Shown one piece after another: positions 36,241 through 47,300 of a stretch of DNA of 64,000 bases (position 1 is the stretch's first letter; the number at the start of each line of letters is the position of its first letter). The DNA is taken from contig NC_090179.1 in assembly GCF_024679245.1 (NCBI RefSeq), positions 928,501-992,500 of the forward strand, given 5' to 3'. Below the pieces are notes generated by a model. That model saw only the letters and a program-made list of their open reading frames with translations. It ran no database searches and was not told where the DNA came from. The stretch is from Pseudorasbora parva. Lineage: Eukaryota; Chordata; Actinopteri; Cypriniformes; Gobionidae. A program made the translations under genes and the position numbers.

Positions 36241-36620
36241 AATTCGTCAACGTGTGTCTGAAACTTTGTCATGGTTGTTCAAAGTTTCGACACAATACGG
36301 CCCAACTGTTTCTGCGTTTCACAAAGCCTCGCTCTGCCTAACAGCCAGGGAAGCGGAGGATGACAGGACTAATCAACAGAACAAGAAAACCAACCTAGAA
36401 ACAGATATGAACAGAAAAGAAATGGATATCAAAAGCAAACTGAAAACGTAATGACAGTGTGCTTTTAAAGAAAGGTTTTAACCTCAACCTCTCTTGTGAC
36501 TTGGAGGCTAATCATCATTCCCTACTTTGCAATTATGAGATTATCTTACCTCCACAAACACAGAGTCTGAATCTCCACCACTGACATCATTATGCACCTG
36601 ATGAGACAGCTGTGCATTGC
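36241..36620. other. Unassigned
   Basis: No gene seen. A 65-codon ORF at 36254-36451 has a lysine-rich, low-complexity end and no domain. Confidence 0.4.
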
Positions 36621-37020
36621 TTAAAGGGATAGTCCACCCCAAAAATGTTAATTCATTCATGATGACCTTAAGCCATCCTAGGTGTATATAAACATTTTTT
36701 TCAGACGAATACAATCAGAGTTATTTAGCTTTATAATGGCAGTGAACGGTAGGCCAAAATTTGAAGCCCAAAAAGGTATATCCATGCTTCATAAATGTAA
36801 TCCACACGGCTCTGGGGGATAATAAAGGGAATCTTCTGAAGCGAATCAATGGGTTTGTGTAAGAAAAACATCCATAACATGTTATCAAGTAAAATGTCTA
36901 GCTTCCGGCAGCCGCCTTCCGTATTCAACTTATGAGAAAGTGTAACTGGTGCGATGAATGGCGTTGGACGTAGCATAAGCATTTTGAACTGGAGGCTCGG
37001 AGAGGCTTTACACTTTCTTC
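36621..37020 (+). mobile_element. TTAA-type element, left end
   Basis: TTAA at 36621 followed by AGGGATAGTCCACCCC is the well-known terminus of a very abundant cyprinid non-autonomous element. The interior (ATAATGGCAGTGAACGG; GAATCAATGGGTTTGTG) fits this class. I did not find the matching right end, so it appears truncated. Confidence 0.6.
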
Positions 37021-38001
37021 GTAAGTTGAATACAATTATAATGTTATCATATCCCCAATCATATGTTATTAATGTTTTGCATTGCTGTTTGCGCTGAAGC
37101 TTAAGATGATCGGCAATGAAGTGCTGTCGGTTATTAACTCAACAAAACACATCGGTAACGCTTTAGATTACGGCCCGGAAAGTACTGCATAATTAAAGTA
37201 AATTTACAGCATAACTTTTGGTAATTATAGAGTAACTATAAAGTAAGTATAAGGGAACAATATGTAATATTGGGGGAATAAAGGGGTAACTATCAGGAAA
37301 ATTAACACATTATTTATACTGTAAGTATTCTTTAATTAAGGGGTAATTATCCGTGTAGTTACGGGGTAAGTGTGAATCAGTGGCTGTAAATTAAAGTGGT
37401 GTTTGTTCCCCTCTTGTTTCATGTAGTTACGGGGTAAGTGTGAATCTGCATGTGTAAATTAAAGTGGTGTTTGTTCCCCTCTTGTTTCATGTAGTTACAG
37501 GGTAAGTACAATAAAAACACAAATACATAATCTGATATCACTCAGAACCTTTATTTAAAAAAAAAATAATAATAAAATAGTTATATGTGTAGGTATAAGG
37601 GAACAATATGTAATATTGGGGGAATAAAGGGGTACTATCATGAAAATTAACAAATCATTTATACTGTAAGTATTTTTTAATTAAGGGGTAATTATCAGGA
37701 AAATTAACAAATCATTTATACTGTAAGTATTTTTTAATTAAGGGGTAATTATCCGTGTAGTTACGGGGTAAGTGTGAATCTGCGGGGTGGAAAATAAAGT
37801 GGCTCTTGTTCTCCTCTTGTTTCAGGGTAAGTACAATAAAAACACAAATACACAATCTGATATCACTCGGAAACCTTTATTCTAAAAAAATAATAATAAT
37901 AAAATCGTTAAAAAAACAGATTTAGAACACATTAATTTCTCTTGCTTGGCTTCATCCTCATTTTCCTCTTCTTTTTCTTCCTTGCCACAGATGAATCTTA
38001 A

Positions 38002-39313
38002 AGGGTCATGAAACCCCCCTGCTGCAGCGGTGTTTTTTCACACCTTCGATTTGAAAAAGCTTGTTAAAAGGGGAGTGGTCGACTGTGAAAAGGTGGGATG
38101 GTATTGTGTGGAAAGAGGGAATGTTTGCATAAATAGGGGAGTGTCTGTCAGTAGGTGCTGAGCGGTTCTGAGACATGTTCTTGGTTCACGTTGGCATTGT
38201 TTACCACAGAGAGATTAAATGAGGGATGAGTACAGCGAATGAGAGAGCTATGAGTGGCGTGCAGCAGAGATCGCAAATCATTCAGCTCTTCAAAGTTCAA
38301 ACCAGCATAATTCAGTGAGAAATGAAAATAAATGTTATTCTGCATGACGAAATATTTTGCAAACGTGATAAAACTATATTTGTCCAAATATGCACGCTGT
38401 TTGGCAAGATGAACAACGCGCCGACGTGATAAGAGAACGTGAACCACCCAACATGCGATGTGATAAGAGATGTGTAATTCTAGATCGGGGTAAAAGCGAA
38501 GGGGTTTGAGGCTTCAGTCTCGACCGCGCATTGCCGTGACGATCCGCGCTGTCTATCACTCGGCAGCTAAATCTATGTCCAAATATGCATCACACTGTTT
38601 CACTAAGAGCCCGAACACATGCGGTTTAGTGCATGGCTGTGACGACAAATAAAACGGAGAGGACGTGGCTTTTGTTCATTGGCCTACAGATTACAGATTG
38701 GTTATTTTGCACTCCTGACATAAATGAGATGGTCAACGCTTGCAGGTTCGGCGTGCGATTCCTCAGGTGAATTTTACTTTACCGAGCCTTTGTAGCAAAG
38801 GCTTCCACAGACGGCGCCGGTTACAGCTCGCTCGGCGCCCTTTACGTTATTTCGTATCAGCACAACGCCTAGCTTTCCTCCGTGACTTTTCCGCACGCTG
38901 CTTCCAAAACTTCCCCACCATATCTCTACAATAATGATGTAAGACGAGCCTGACAGAAGTGACTGTCTCATGCATATTAACTAAATTATCTTGTATGCAT
39001 ACTACAGCGCAGGGATTGGACTGAATGAGCTTTATGTCATGAATATATATCGAGAATCGCTCGGAGCGGTCGACGTCAGCATGTGCCCAGGTGCCCATAC
39101 TTGGGCCGAAAAGCCCGAGCTGACGTCAGCATTTGTGACGTTGCTCCGACTAAACTTTTCAAACCGGAAGACAGAAATCGCTCTGAAAAAGGCAAAAATA
39201 ACTATTTTCACATATGCATACCATTATTGAGTACCCTTAGTGTTTTCAATGATGTGCAGCCTATACATATCTGTTTACATCTCAAAAAAAGTGTTTTGGG
39301 GTTTCATGACCCT
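38002..39313. mobile_element. Nested TTAA-flanked element (AGGGTCATGAAACCCC ends)
   Basis: TTAA at 37998-38001 and 39314-39317 flanks a perfect 16-bp inverted repeat, AGGGTCATGAAACCCC and its complement. The 1.3-kb interior is GC-mixed with CpG clusters (38811-38890 and 39055-39140) and no recognisable coding sequence. ORFs at 38148-38559, 38740-39098 and 38991-39445 lack domains. Confidence 0.82.
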
Positions 39314-39317
39314 TTAA

Positions 39318-40144
39318 GAAGGACCCCACAGCTAGTATTCTCTAACTGTTACACTGAAAATACAGTGTGCACAGAAATGTCCTCACCGTTTACTCTTTTA
39401 CCCTCATGCCATCCGAGATGTATACGACTTTATTTCCTCAGATGAACACAGAAAAATAAATAATCTCTGCTTATTAAAACTCATTTGGGTTTCTAAGAGT
39501 TAACTTAGAGTACAGCAATAACTACAGTAATCCAGACGATCCCAATGGATGAATCAATGTCTTCTGAAGTTAAACGATAAGTGTTTGTAAGAAAAATAAC
39601 AATATATCGCATCCGACCAGCAGTTATCAGCGTGCATGCGAGGGTTGATTTCACGCTTGACGTAACTTGAAGCGTGACGTGCGCGCGCCGCCACATGTGG
39701 TCATGTGGATGTCTGATGCTGTCGGTTTTAGTTTTTTTAATGCTCACAACAGTATACAAACAATAACATAATATATGATAATAGCATGAAACGTGCATGA
39801 GAATGTCATGAAAGCTTGAAGCGTCTCGTGCACGCGCTGGTAACAGCTGATCGGATACGAAACAAACACTAAATTATGACAGCATTTCTACTACTTTTTC
39901 TTTTAATAAATAATAATAAAAAATGTCAAAAGACATGGGATTCATCCTAACATCCATCAATGGAAACGAAAATGAAGAAGAGGAATAAGAAAAGAAAAGA
40001 AAGAGAAAGGGACAAAACGTGTCTCTTTCTGTCAGGACGTTATCATTTGAAATGAAAAGTTTATTTGAAAAAAAAAAAAGAAGAAGAAGAAGTGTTATAA
40101 ATCTGTTTTAAGTTTTAAGTTTTTTTTTTTCAAATAAATATTTC
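39318..40144. other. Interior of the 3.3-kb element, right of the nested insertion
   Basis: Contains a decayed cyprinid-type repeat (TTTACTCTTTTACCCTC near 39388, ATGAATCAATGTCTTC) and purine-rich runs (39970-40095). No gene seen. Confidence 0.45.
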
Positions 40145-40811
40145 TGAGAAATATCAGATTGTGTATTTGTGTTTTTTATTGTACTTACCCTGTAACTACA
40201 TGAAACAAGAGAACAAACACCACTTTAATTTACAGCCACAGATTCACACTTACCCCGTAACTACACGGATAATTACCCCTTAATTAAAAAATACTTACAG
40301 TATAAATCATTTGTTAATTTTCCTGATAGTTACCCCTATATTCCTCTAATATTACATATTTTTCCCTTATACCTACACATATTTACTTTATAGTTACTCT
40401 GTGATTACAGAAAGTTATGCTGTAAATCCACTTGAATTATGCAGTACTTTCCGGGCCGTAATCTAAAGAGTTACCAACACATCCTATATGAGATTAATCA
40501 GATAACATACATTTAAGATTATGCTTATATCTGCACAAAATGACACAAATGCTCAAGTGAGGGCTTCACTAAATTACGTCTAATCTGTATAACTCCTATT
40601 GTAGACTTGCCCTGAAACACAACTAAACCCAAATAATTTACAGTGTTTTATTAATGCAATAGTGTTCTCTATGCAAAGTTATGTATATGGCAGTCCCAGT
40701 AGTTATTGATGTTGTGCATTCCATTGTAATTTCTTATCGGATCGATACCAACAACATTAAAAATGACCATTTATCAGTCTATAAAGATATGGTGGCAATA
40801 TATTGTGCATC

Positions 40812-41960
40812 CCTAGTCATACTTCCTGATTCTACTAAGAACTGGAGCTGCTGCGTTTTGGACCAGCTGGAGTTTGTTTATTAAGCGAGCAGGGCAACCA
40901 CCCAGTAGAGCATTACAATAATCTAGCCTTGAGCTCATGAACGCATGTACTAACTGTTCAGCATTTGTCATTAACCCTCTAGGCACCACCACCACCATGC
41001 GGCACTGAATAAAACGGCAGATTTTGTCAAATTTCATTCAAACTCCCCTCCACTAGATGGTAGACATGTCGTACTTCATCCCCGACTCATAAAAACATCA
41101 TGATTCTATACAAAATATACGAGCAAGAGCGCATTGAATCAGTGTATCTAATGATTTTATCTAATGACACTGGGTATGTTAGACGAGGTCAAAGTATTCA
41201 TAGGGCAGTTCGGGGGCAATGTGGAGGCAGGGTGAGGAGTCAATATGACAATAACAGTGGCCGTGCAGACTCTGCGGCGCGCGAGGCAGATCTGGACGCG
41301 AGCAGACGCGCTGTGACACGGGGCAGAGGGGCTATTATGCATATTTAATATATATGTGCCCTAAGTATGGAAGCAGAGTGCTTACTGTATGTAGCAAATG
41401 GAAAATCTCTACAGCAAAAGGCAAACCGCTACATGCATTCGGTTTGTTTCTACCATTTATTAGTAATGATTTACACAGTTTGTTTACTATTTACCTGAAC
41501 ATTCAGTATTGTGCAATATAGCACACCGAAGGTGAGGGACATTTTGGGGGGAAGGAAGTGCTGCATTTTATCATTTAAACATGTGGCTTTTCATGAAAAC
41601 TCTATAATCCAAGATTGCCACCACTTTATGATGTCATAATATGCAAATTAGATGGGAAAATGTAATCCCTACATAAACTTTGGGTCATCCTTAATATTTC
41701 TCAGACATGTAATAATTTAATATAATAATTTACAGAAAGTGTATATCTTCTATCACTTTTAAGATATAGCCTTTTGAAATTAAGATGTCAAAATCGAACG
41801 TTTTAGGAAAAAACCTCTGGCGCCTAAAGGGTTAAGAGCATATGTCATTAGAAATGCAATGGTCCTAGTACTGAGCCTTGTGGTACTCCATACTGAACTT
41901 ATGACACCTCTTCATTTACTGCTACAAAATGATACTGGTCAGATAAGTATCTTTTTTTTT
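40812..41960 (-). pseudogene. LINE (L2/CR1-like) RT fragments split by a TTAA element
   Basis: On the minus strand, about 41960-41836 encodes YGVPQGSVLGPL, RT motif 4, soon followed by stops. After the insertion (40975-41831), about 40974-40815 encodes NAEQLVHAFMSSRLDYCNAL, GGCPARLINKLQLVQNAA and SRIRKYD, a later part of the same kind of protein. The segment that should lie between them, including the YxDD motif, is missing, so a deletion accompanied or preceded the insertion. Dead copy. Confidence 0.8.
40975..41831. mobile_element. piggyBac-like non-autonomous element
   Basis: TTAA at 40971-40974 and 41832-41835 flanks CCCTCTAGGCACC and, reversed, CCCTTTAGGCGCC. A TTAA target plus CCC-starting inverted ends is the classic piggyBac signature. 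Length 857 bp. It has no transposase; the 82-codon ORF at 41100-41348 has no known domain. Confidence 0.82.
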
Positions 41961-42578
41961 TCTATCTAAAGCGGGATTCTGCAGTTTCTTTTGCAACATT
42001 GAGTTCTTCTAAGCAGAAACACTGCTACTTTACAACAAACTGACAGTTAACTATGATTTCCTTTAGGGGCGAATTAAATAATACCTCCACTGATGGCCCG
42101 ATCTCCATAAAAGTTTGCACGCTTCTTTTGAATCATATGGTGCAAATTTTGGTGAAGTTTTGCTTACAGTAGACCATTTTTCTGTAATTTAAATGTCATT
42201 GTGCATAGGATAATATAGAGCATTTTTTAAATGCTCATTAAATCGCCATTAATGGCCCAAAGAAATATGTAGGCTTCTTTAGGATCATGTGACACATGCA
42301 CACGCCCAATTTTCTTAAGCTATATGCAAATCAGGCAGGAAGAGGGCCACTTTCAGCAATTTAATGGGATTCGCCATAGAACTACATAATTTCGGCTCGA
42401 AATTGGACGAAAATTCACACAGTGAGTCCCGGCTTTAGATGCTCCACAGACTCAAGTAATTTGCACATATAATCCACACGTCTAATCTACAAATTCAACA
42501 AAGATATTAAAATACTATGAACAACATCATAATTCTCTGCAAAGCCATTTAGAAACAATGTGTGCTGAAGAAATGAAA
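41836..42578. other. LINE remnant end, then unassigned repeats
   Basis: After the LINE piece (to about 41960) I see a phrase (CAGAAACACTGCTACTTT, then CTGACAGTTAACTATGA at 42017-42065) that recurs in direct orientation at 42704-42760. No gene seen. Confidence 0.5.
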
Positions 42579-42608
42579 CCCCCCCCCCCCCCCCCCCCCC
42601 ACACACAC
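42579..42608. repeat. Poly(C) run followed by (AC)n
   Basis: Twenty-two consecutive C followed by ACACACAC. Runs like this can form i-motif or G-quadruplex structures and are prone to sequencing length error. Confidence 0.97.
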
Positions 42609-44088
42609 TATATACAAATATTTTTGACTGGACTAAACACCTGCTAATTCTGTAGGATATGGAGTGAGAGGAGAGTAAATGCTCCTTTACCGGAGATGGA
42701 AACAGAAACACTGCAACTTCACAAACAAACTGACAGTTAATTATGACTTCCTCTAGGGGGAAATTACAACAGTCATAAGCCAACAAAGACAGTTAATAAT
42801 TGCATTTAACAAAGTGTAACAGCATGTCTGAGACTTATTTAAAAATTGAAATGAACTGAGCCTAAGGTGTTTTTGTGCTCTTAATGTGTGTTGTAAGCAA
42901 ACTGCAATACTGGCAGAGCAGCGAGTGTGTTGACTGATGGCCTTTTACAGCCATAGAGGACTGGTGTCATACACTCAGAACGATCTCCCAAGAGCAGGAG
43001 GAGAGCTTTTAGAGAGGCAGACAGCGCGAATAATGAGCCTGAGGTGGAGGCCGTTTGATTCCTGATACTCCTGTTGGAGTGCGGCCCGCTGGGCTCAGAC
43101 ACGCAGGCAGGTTGAGAGATTTACTGCCGCATGAAAGACTGTGTGCTGCTGGAGAAGAATATCAAAGAGATGAGATCAAGCATCACTACTGGTAGTGCAC
43201 ATACTATATGAAGTGTTAGTGATTTAAATAAACCCCTAACCCTATAGGAAACCTCATATGATGTGCAGTGTTTGTGCTCCAGACATGAGTGAATCCTCAA
43301 GTCATGTGTGTTGTTGAGGAGAGTGTGCTGTTACTTTACTAAAGGAATAAGACGCACTATTTTCACCTGCTGGAGCAGAAACCAACTGAATGAATCCCAC
43401 AGACACACTTCGAAGGAAGAACCTGACCTGAGCAACATCTACAGACCAGAAGATCACAATAACTCCTGATAATAAGCAACCACCTTCCAGGTAAAAAACA
43501 CCAAACACTAAAGCATCTGCATAACAACGACCTGGTAGACATTTACAACATGCTAGCATAATGGCATGTGCTGTGTTAGAAATCGCCCCCTATCCCCTCA
43601 TTCACTGTTCCCTACAATACTCCAGTAATACAGGTCACTTGAAGGAGTGAATGAAAACAAATGAGAGAATTCGGACACTGAGTGCGCCGGAAGGGCTTTT
43701 TAATAATCATTTGAGACTGAGCAAACTGGCAGCTCAGTAGGGATGAAAAGGTTTATCTTTAGTATGTATAAACCGCAATTAAATAAAAAAATACTAAATA
43801 CTAAATTAATTATTAATTATAATTCAATTAAAAATCAGTTAAAATACACTTATACCTGTAGGATATTACACTGGACCAGCCCAAAACAATGGATGGATGA
43901 TTGCTTCTGCTGTGGGAATCATTCCACACGTGACTCTTACAGTGCATTATGGGTATTCTTTAGCTGTTGAGTTGTACACACGGTATTGCAGTGCATTTTG
44001 GGATTGAATGAAATTGTTGAAAAATAAAAAAGTCTGCCAAATGCATAAATTTAAACGTCTCTATGTAAGTCTGGTGTGGTCATTATAC
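42609..44088. other. No gene recognised
   Basis: ORFs at 43102-42881, 43559-43302 and 43743-43970 show no recognisable domain. Probably ordinary non-coding sequence with decayed repeats. Confidence 0.45.
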
Positions 44089-44380
44089 TTAAAGTGATAG
44101 TTCAGCCTTAATGGATATCTTTAAAAGCCAAACATGACTTTCATTTATTTTCACGAGTGCAGATATTCTTAATATTCTCTAATAATTTCTGTCCATCTAT
44201 TGAAAGTCTACAAAACTAAAACTTTAATGCATTAAAAAGGGAACATGTTGAGAAGAGGAAGAGTTGCTGTAGTCGAGCACATTTGGGAGTCACTCAAGCT
44301 GTCGTCACTCTTTCACATTTATTGATACAGTATGAACACAAATGCAATAGCATGTCATAAAGCAAGATGACAACATAAGT
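44089..44380 (+). mobile_element. Truncated TTAA-type element next to array B
   Basis: TTAA at 44089 followed by AGTGATAGTTCAGCC is a diverged copy of the AGGGATAGTTCACCC terminus at 36625. Similarity fades by about 44260, and the right end is absent. Array B starts at 44381 without a shared flank with array A. Confidence 0.5.
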
Positions 44381-47300
44381 TATAACCGTAATTAAACTAA
44401 ACTATCCCTGTTCTCTCTTCATCAGCAGATATTATAACCGTAATTAAACTAAACTATCCCTGTTCTCTCTTCATCAGCAGATATTATAACCGTAATTAAA
44501 CTAAACTATCCCTGTTCTCTCTTCATCTGCAGATACTATAACCGTAATTAAACTAAACTATCCCTGTTCTCTCTTCATCAGCAGATATTATAACCGTAAT
44601 TAAACTAAACTATCCCTGTTCTCTCTTCATCGGCAGATATTATAACCGTAATTAAACTAAACTATCCCTGTTCTCTCTTCATCAGCTGATATTATAACCG
44701 TAATTAAACTAAACTATCCCTGTTCTCTCTTCATCGGCAGATATTATAACCGTAATTAAACTAAACTATCCCTGTTCTCTCTTCATCGGCAGATATTATA
44801 ACCGTAATTAAACTAAACGATCCCTGCTCTCTCTTCATCAGCAGATATTATAACCGTAATTAAACTAAACTATCCCTGTTCTCTCTTCATCAGCAGATAT
44901 TATAACCGTAATTAAACTAAACTATCCCTGTTCTCTCTTCATCAGCTGATATTATAACCGTAATTAAACTAAACTATCCCTGTTCTCTCTTCATTGGCAG
45001 ATATTATAACCGTAATTAAACTAAACTATCCCTGTTCTCTCTTCATCAGCAGATATTATAACCGTAATTAAACTAAACTATCCCTGTTCTCTCTTCATCG
45101 GCTGATATTATAACCGTAATTAAACTAAACTATCCCTGTTCTCTCTTCATCGGCAGATATTATAACCGTAATTAAACTAAACTATCCGTGTTCTCTCTTC
45201 ATCGGCAGATATTATAACCGTAATTAAACTAAACGATCCCTGCTCTCTCTTCATCAGCAGATATTATAACCGTAATTAAACTAAACTATCCCTGTTCTCT
45301 CTTCATCAGCTGATATTATAACCGTAATTAAACTAAACTATCCCTGTTCTCTCTTCATCAGCAGATATTATAACCGTAATTAAACGAAACTATCCCTGTT
45401 CTCTCTTCATCAGCTGATATTATAACCGTAATTAAACTAAACGATCCCTGCTCTCTCTTCATCAGCAGATATTATAACCGTAATTAAACTAAACTATCCC
45501 TGTTCTCTCTTCATCGGCAGATATTATAACCGTAATTAAACTAAACTATCTCTGTTCTCTCTTCATCAGCAGATATTATAACCGTAATTAAACTAAACGA
45601 TCCCTGCTCTCTCTTCATCGGCAGATATTATAACCGTAATTAAACTAAACTATCCCTGTTCTCTCTTCATCGGCAGATATTATAACCGTAATTAAACTAA
45701 ACTATCCCTGTTCTCTCTTCATCAGCAGATATTATAACCGTAATTAATCTAAACTATCCCTGTTCTCTCTTCATCAGCAGATATTATAACCATAATTAAA
45801 CTAAACTATCCCTGTTCTCTCTTCATCGGCAGATATTATAACCGTAATTAAACTAAACTATCCCTGTTCTCTCTTCATCAGCAGATATTATAACCGTAAT
45901 TAAACTAAACTATCCCTGTTCTCTCTTCGTCAGCAGATATTATAACCGTAATTAAACTAAACTATCCCTGTTCTCTCTTCGTCGGCAGATATTATAACCG
46001 TAATTAAAATAAACTATCCCTGTTCTCTCTTCGTCGGCAGATATTATAACCGTAATTAAACTAAACTATCCCTGTTCTCTCTTCATCAGCAGATATTATA
46101 ACCGTAATTAATCTAAACTATCCCTGTTCTCTCTTCATCAGCAGATATTATAACCGTAATTAAACTAAACTATCCCTGTTCTCTCTTCATCAGCAGATAT
46201 TATAACCGTAATTAAACTAAACTATCCCTGTTCTCTCTTCATCTGCAGATACTATAATCGTAATTAAACTAAACTATCCCTGTTCTCTCTTCATCAGCAG
46301 ATATTATAACCGTAATTAAACTAAACTATCCCTGTTCTCTCTTCATCGGCAGATATTATAACCGTAATTAAACTAAACTATCCCTGTTCTCTCTTCATCA
46401 GCTGATATTATAACCGTAAATAAACTAAACTATCCCTGTTCTCTCTTCATCGGCAGATATTATAACCGTAATTAAACTAAACTATCCCTGTTCTCTCTTC
46501 ATCGGCAGATATTATAACCGTAATTAAACTAAACTATCCCTGTTCTCTCTTCATCAGCTGATATTATAACCGTAATTAAACTAAAATATCCCTGTTCTCT
46601 CTTCATCAGCAGATATTATAACCGTAATTAAACTAAACTATCCCTGTTCTCTCTTCATCGGCAGATATTATAACCGTAATTAAACTAAACTATCCCTGTT
46701 CTCTCTTCATCGGCAGATATTATAACCGTAATTAAACTAAACTATCCCTGTTCTCTCTTCATCGGCAGATATTATAACCGTAATTAAACTAAACTATCCC
46801 TGTTCTCTCTTCATCGGCAGATATTATAACCGTAATTAAACTAAACTATCCCTGTTCTCTCTTCATCGGCAGATATTATAACCGTAATTAAACTAAACTA
46901 TCCCTGTTCTCTCTTCATCAGCAGATTTTATAACCGTAATAGAACTAAACTATCCCTGTTCTCTCTTCATCGGCAGATATTATAACCGTAATTAATCTAA
47001 ACTATCCCTGTTCTCTCTTCATCAGCTGATATTATAACCGTAATTAAACTAAACTATCCCTGTTCTCTCTTCATCAGCAGATATTATAACCGTAATTAAA
47101 CTAAACTATCTCTGTTCTCTCTTCATCAGCAGATATTATAACCGTAATTAAACTAAACTATCCCTGTTCTCTCTTCATCAGCAGATATTATAACCGTAAT
47201 TAAACTAAACTCTCCCTGTTCTCTCTTCATCAGCTGATATTATAACCGTAATTAAACTAAACTATCCCTGTTCTCTCTTCATCAGCAGATATTATAACCG

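Larger units (their letters stand above)
37154..40475. mobile_element. 3.3-kb TIR element with 8-bp TSD, internally duplicated and interrupted
   Basis: GGTAACGCTTTAGATTACGG at 37154 is matched in reverse by CCGTAATCTAAAGAGTTACC ending at 40475. AACACATC flanks both sides (37146-37153 and 40476-40483). The inverted arms extend about 330 bp or more (37154-37530 and 40145-40475) and contain the repeated phrases GTAGTTACGGGGTAAGTG and TTAATTAAGGGGTAATTA. The left arm carries a tandem duplication: text of 37220-37560 recurs at 37590-37890. A TTAA element (38002-39313) is nested inside. No transposase is visible. The 8-bp duplication suggests a hAT-like or related class, but the GGTAAC end leaves that open. 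Confidence 0.82.

Noticed and set aside
37154..40475. LTR retrotransposon
   Set aside because: The terminal repeats are inverted, not direct, and the flanking duplication is 8 bp.
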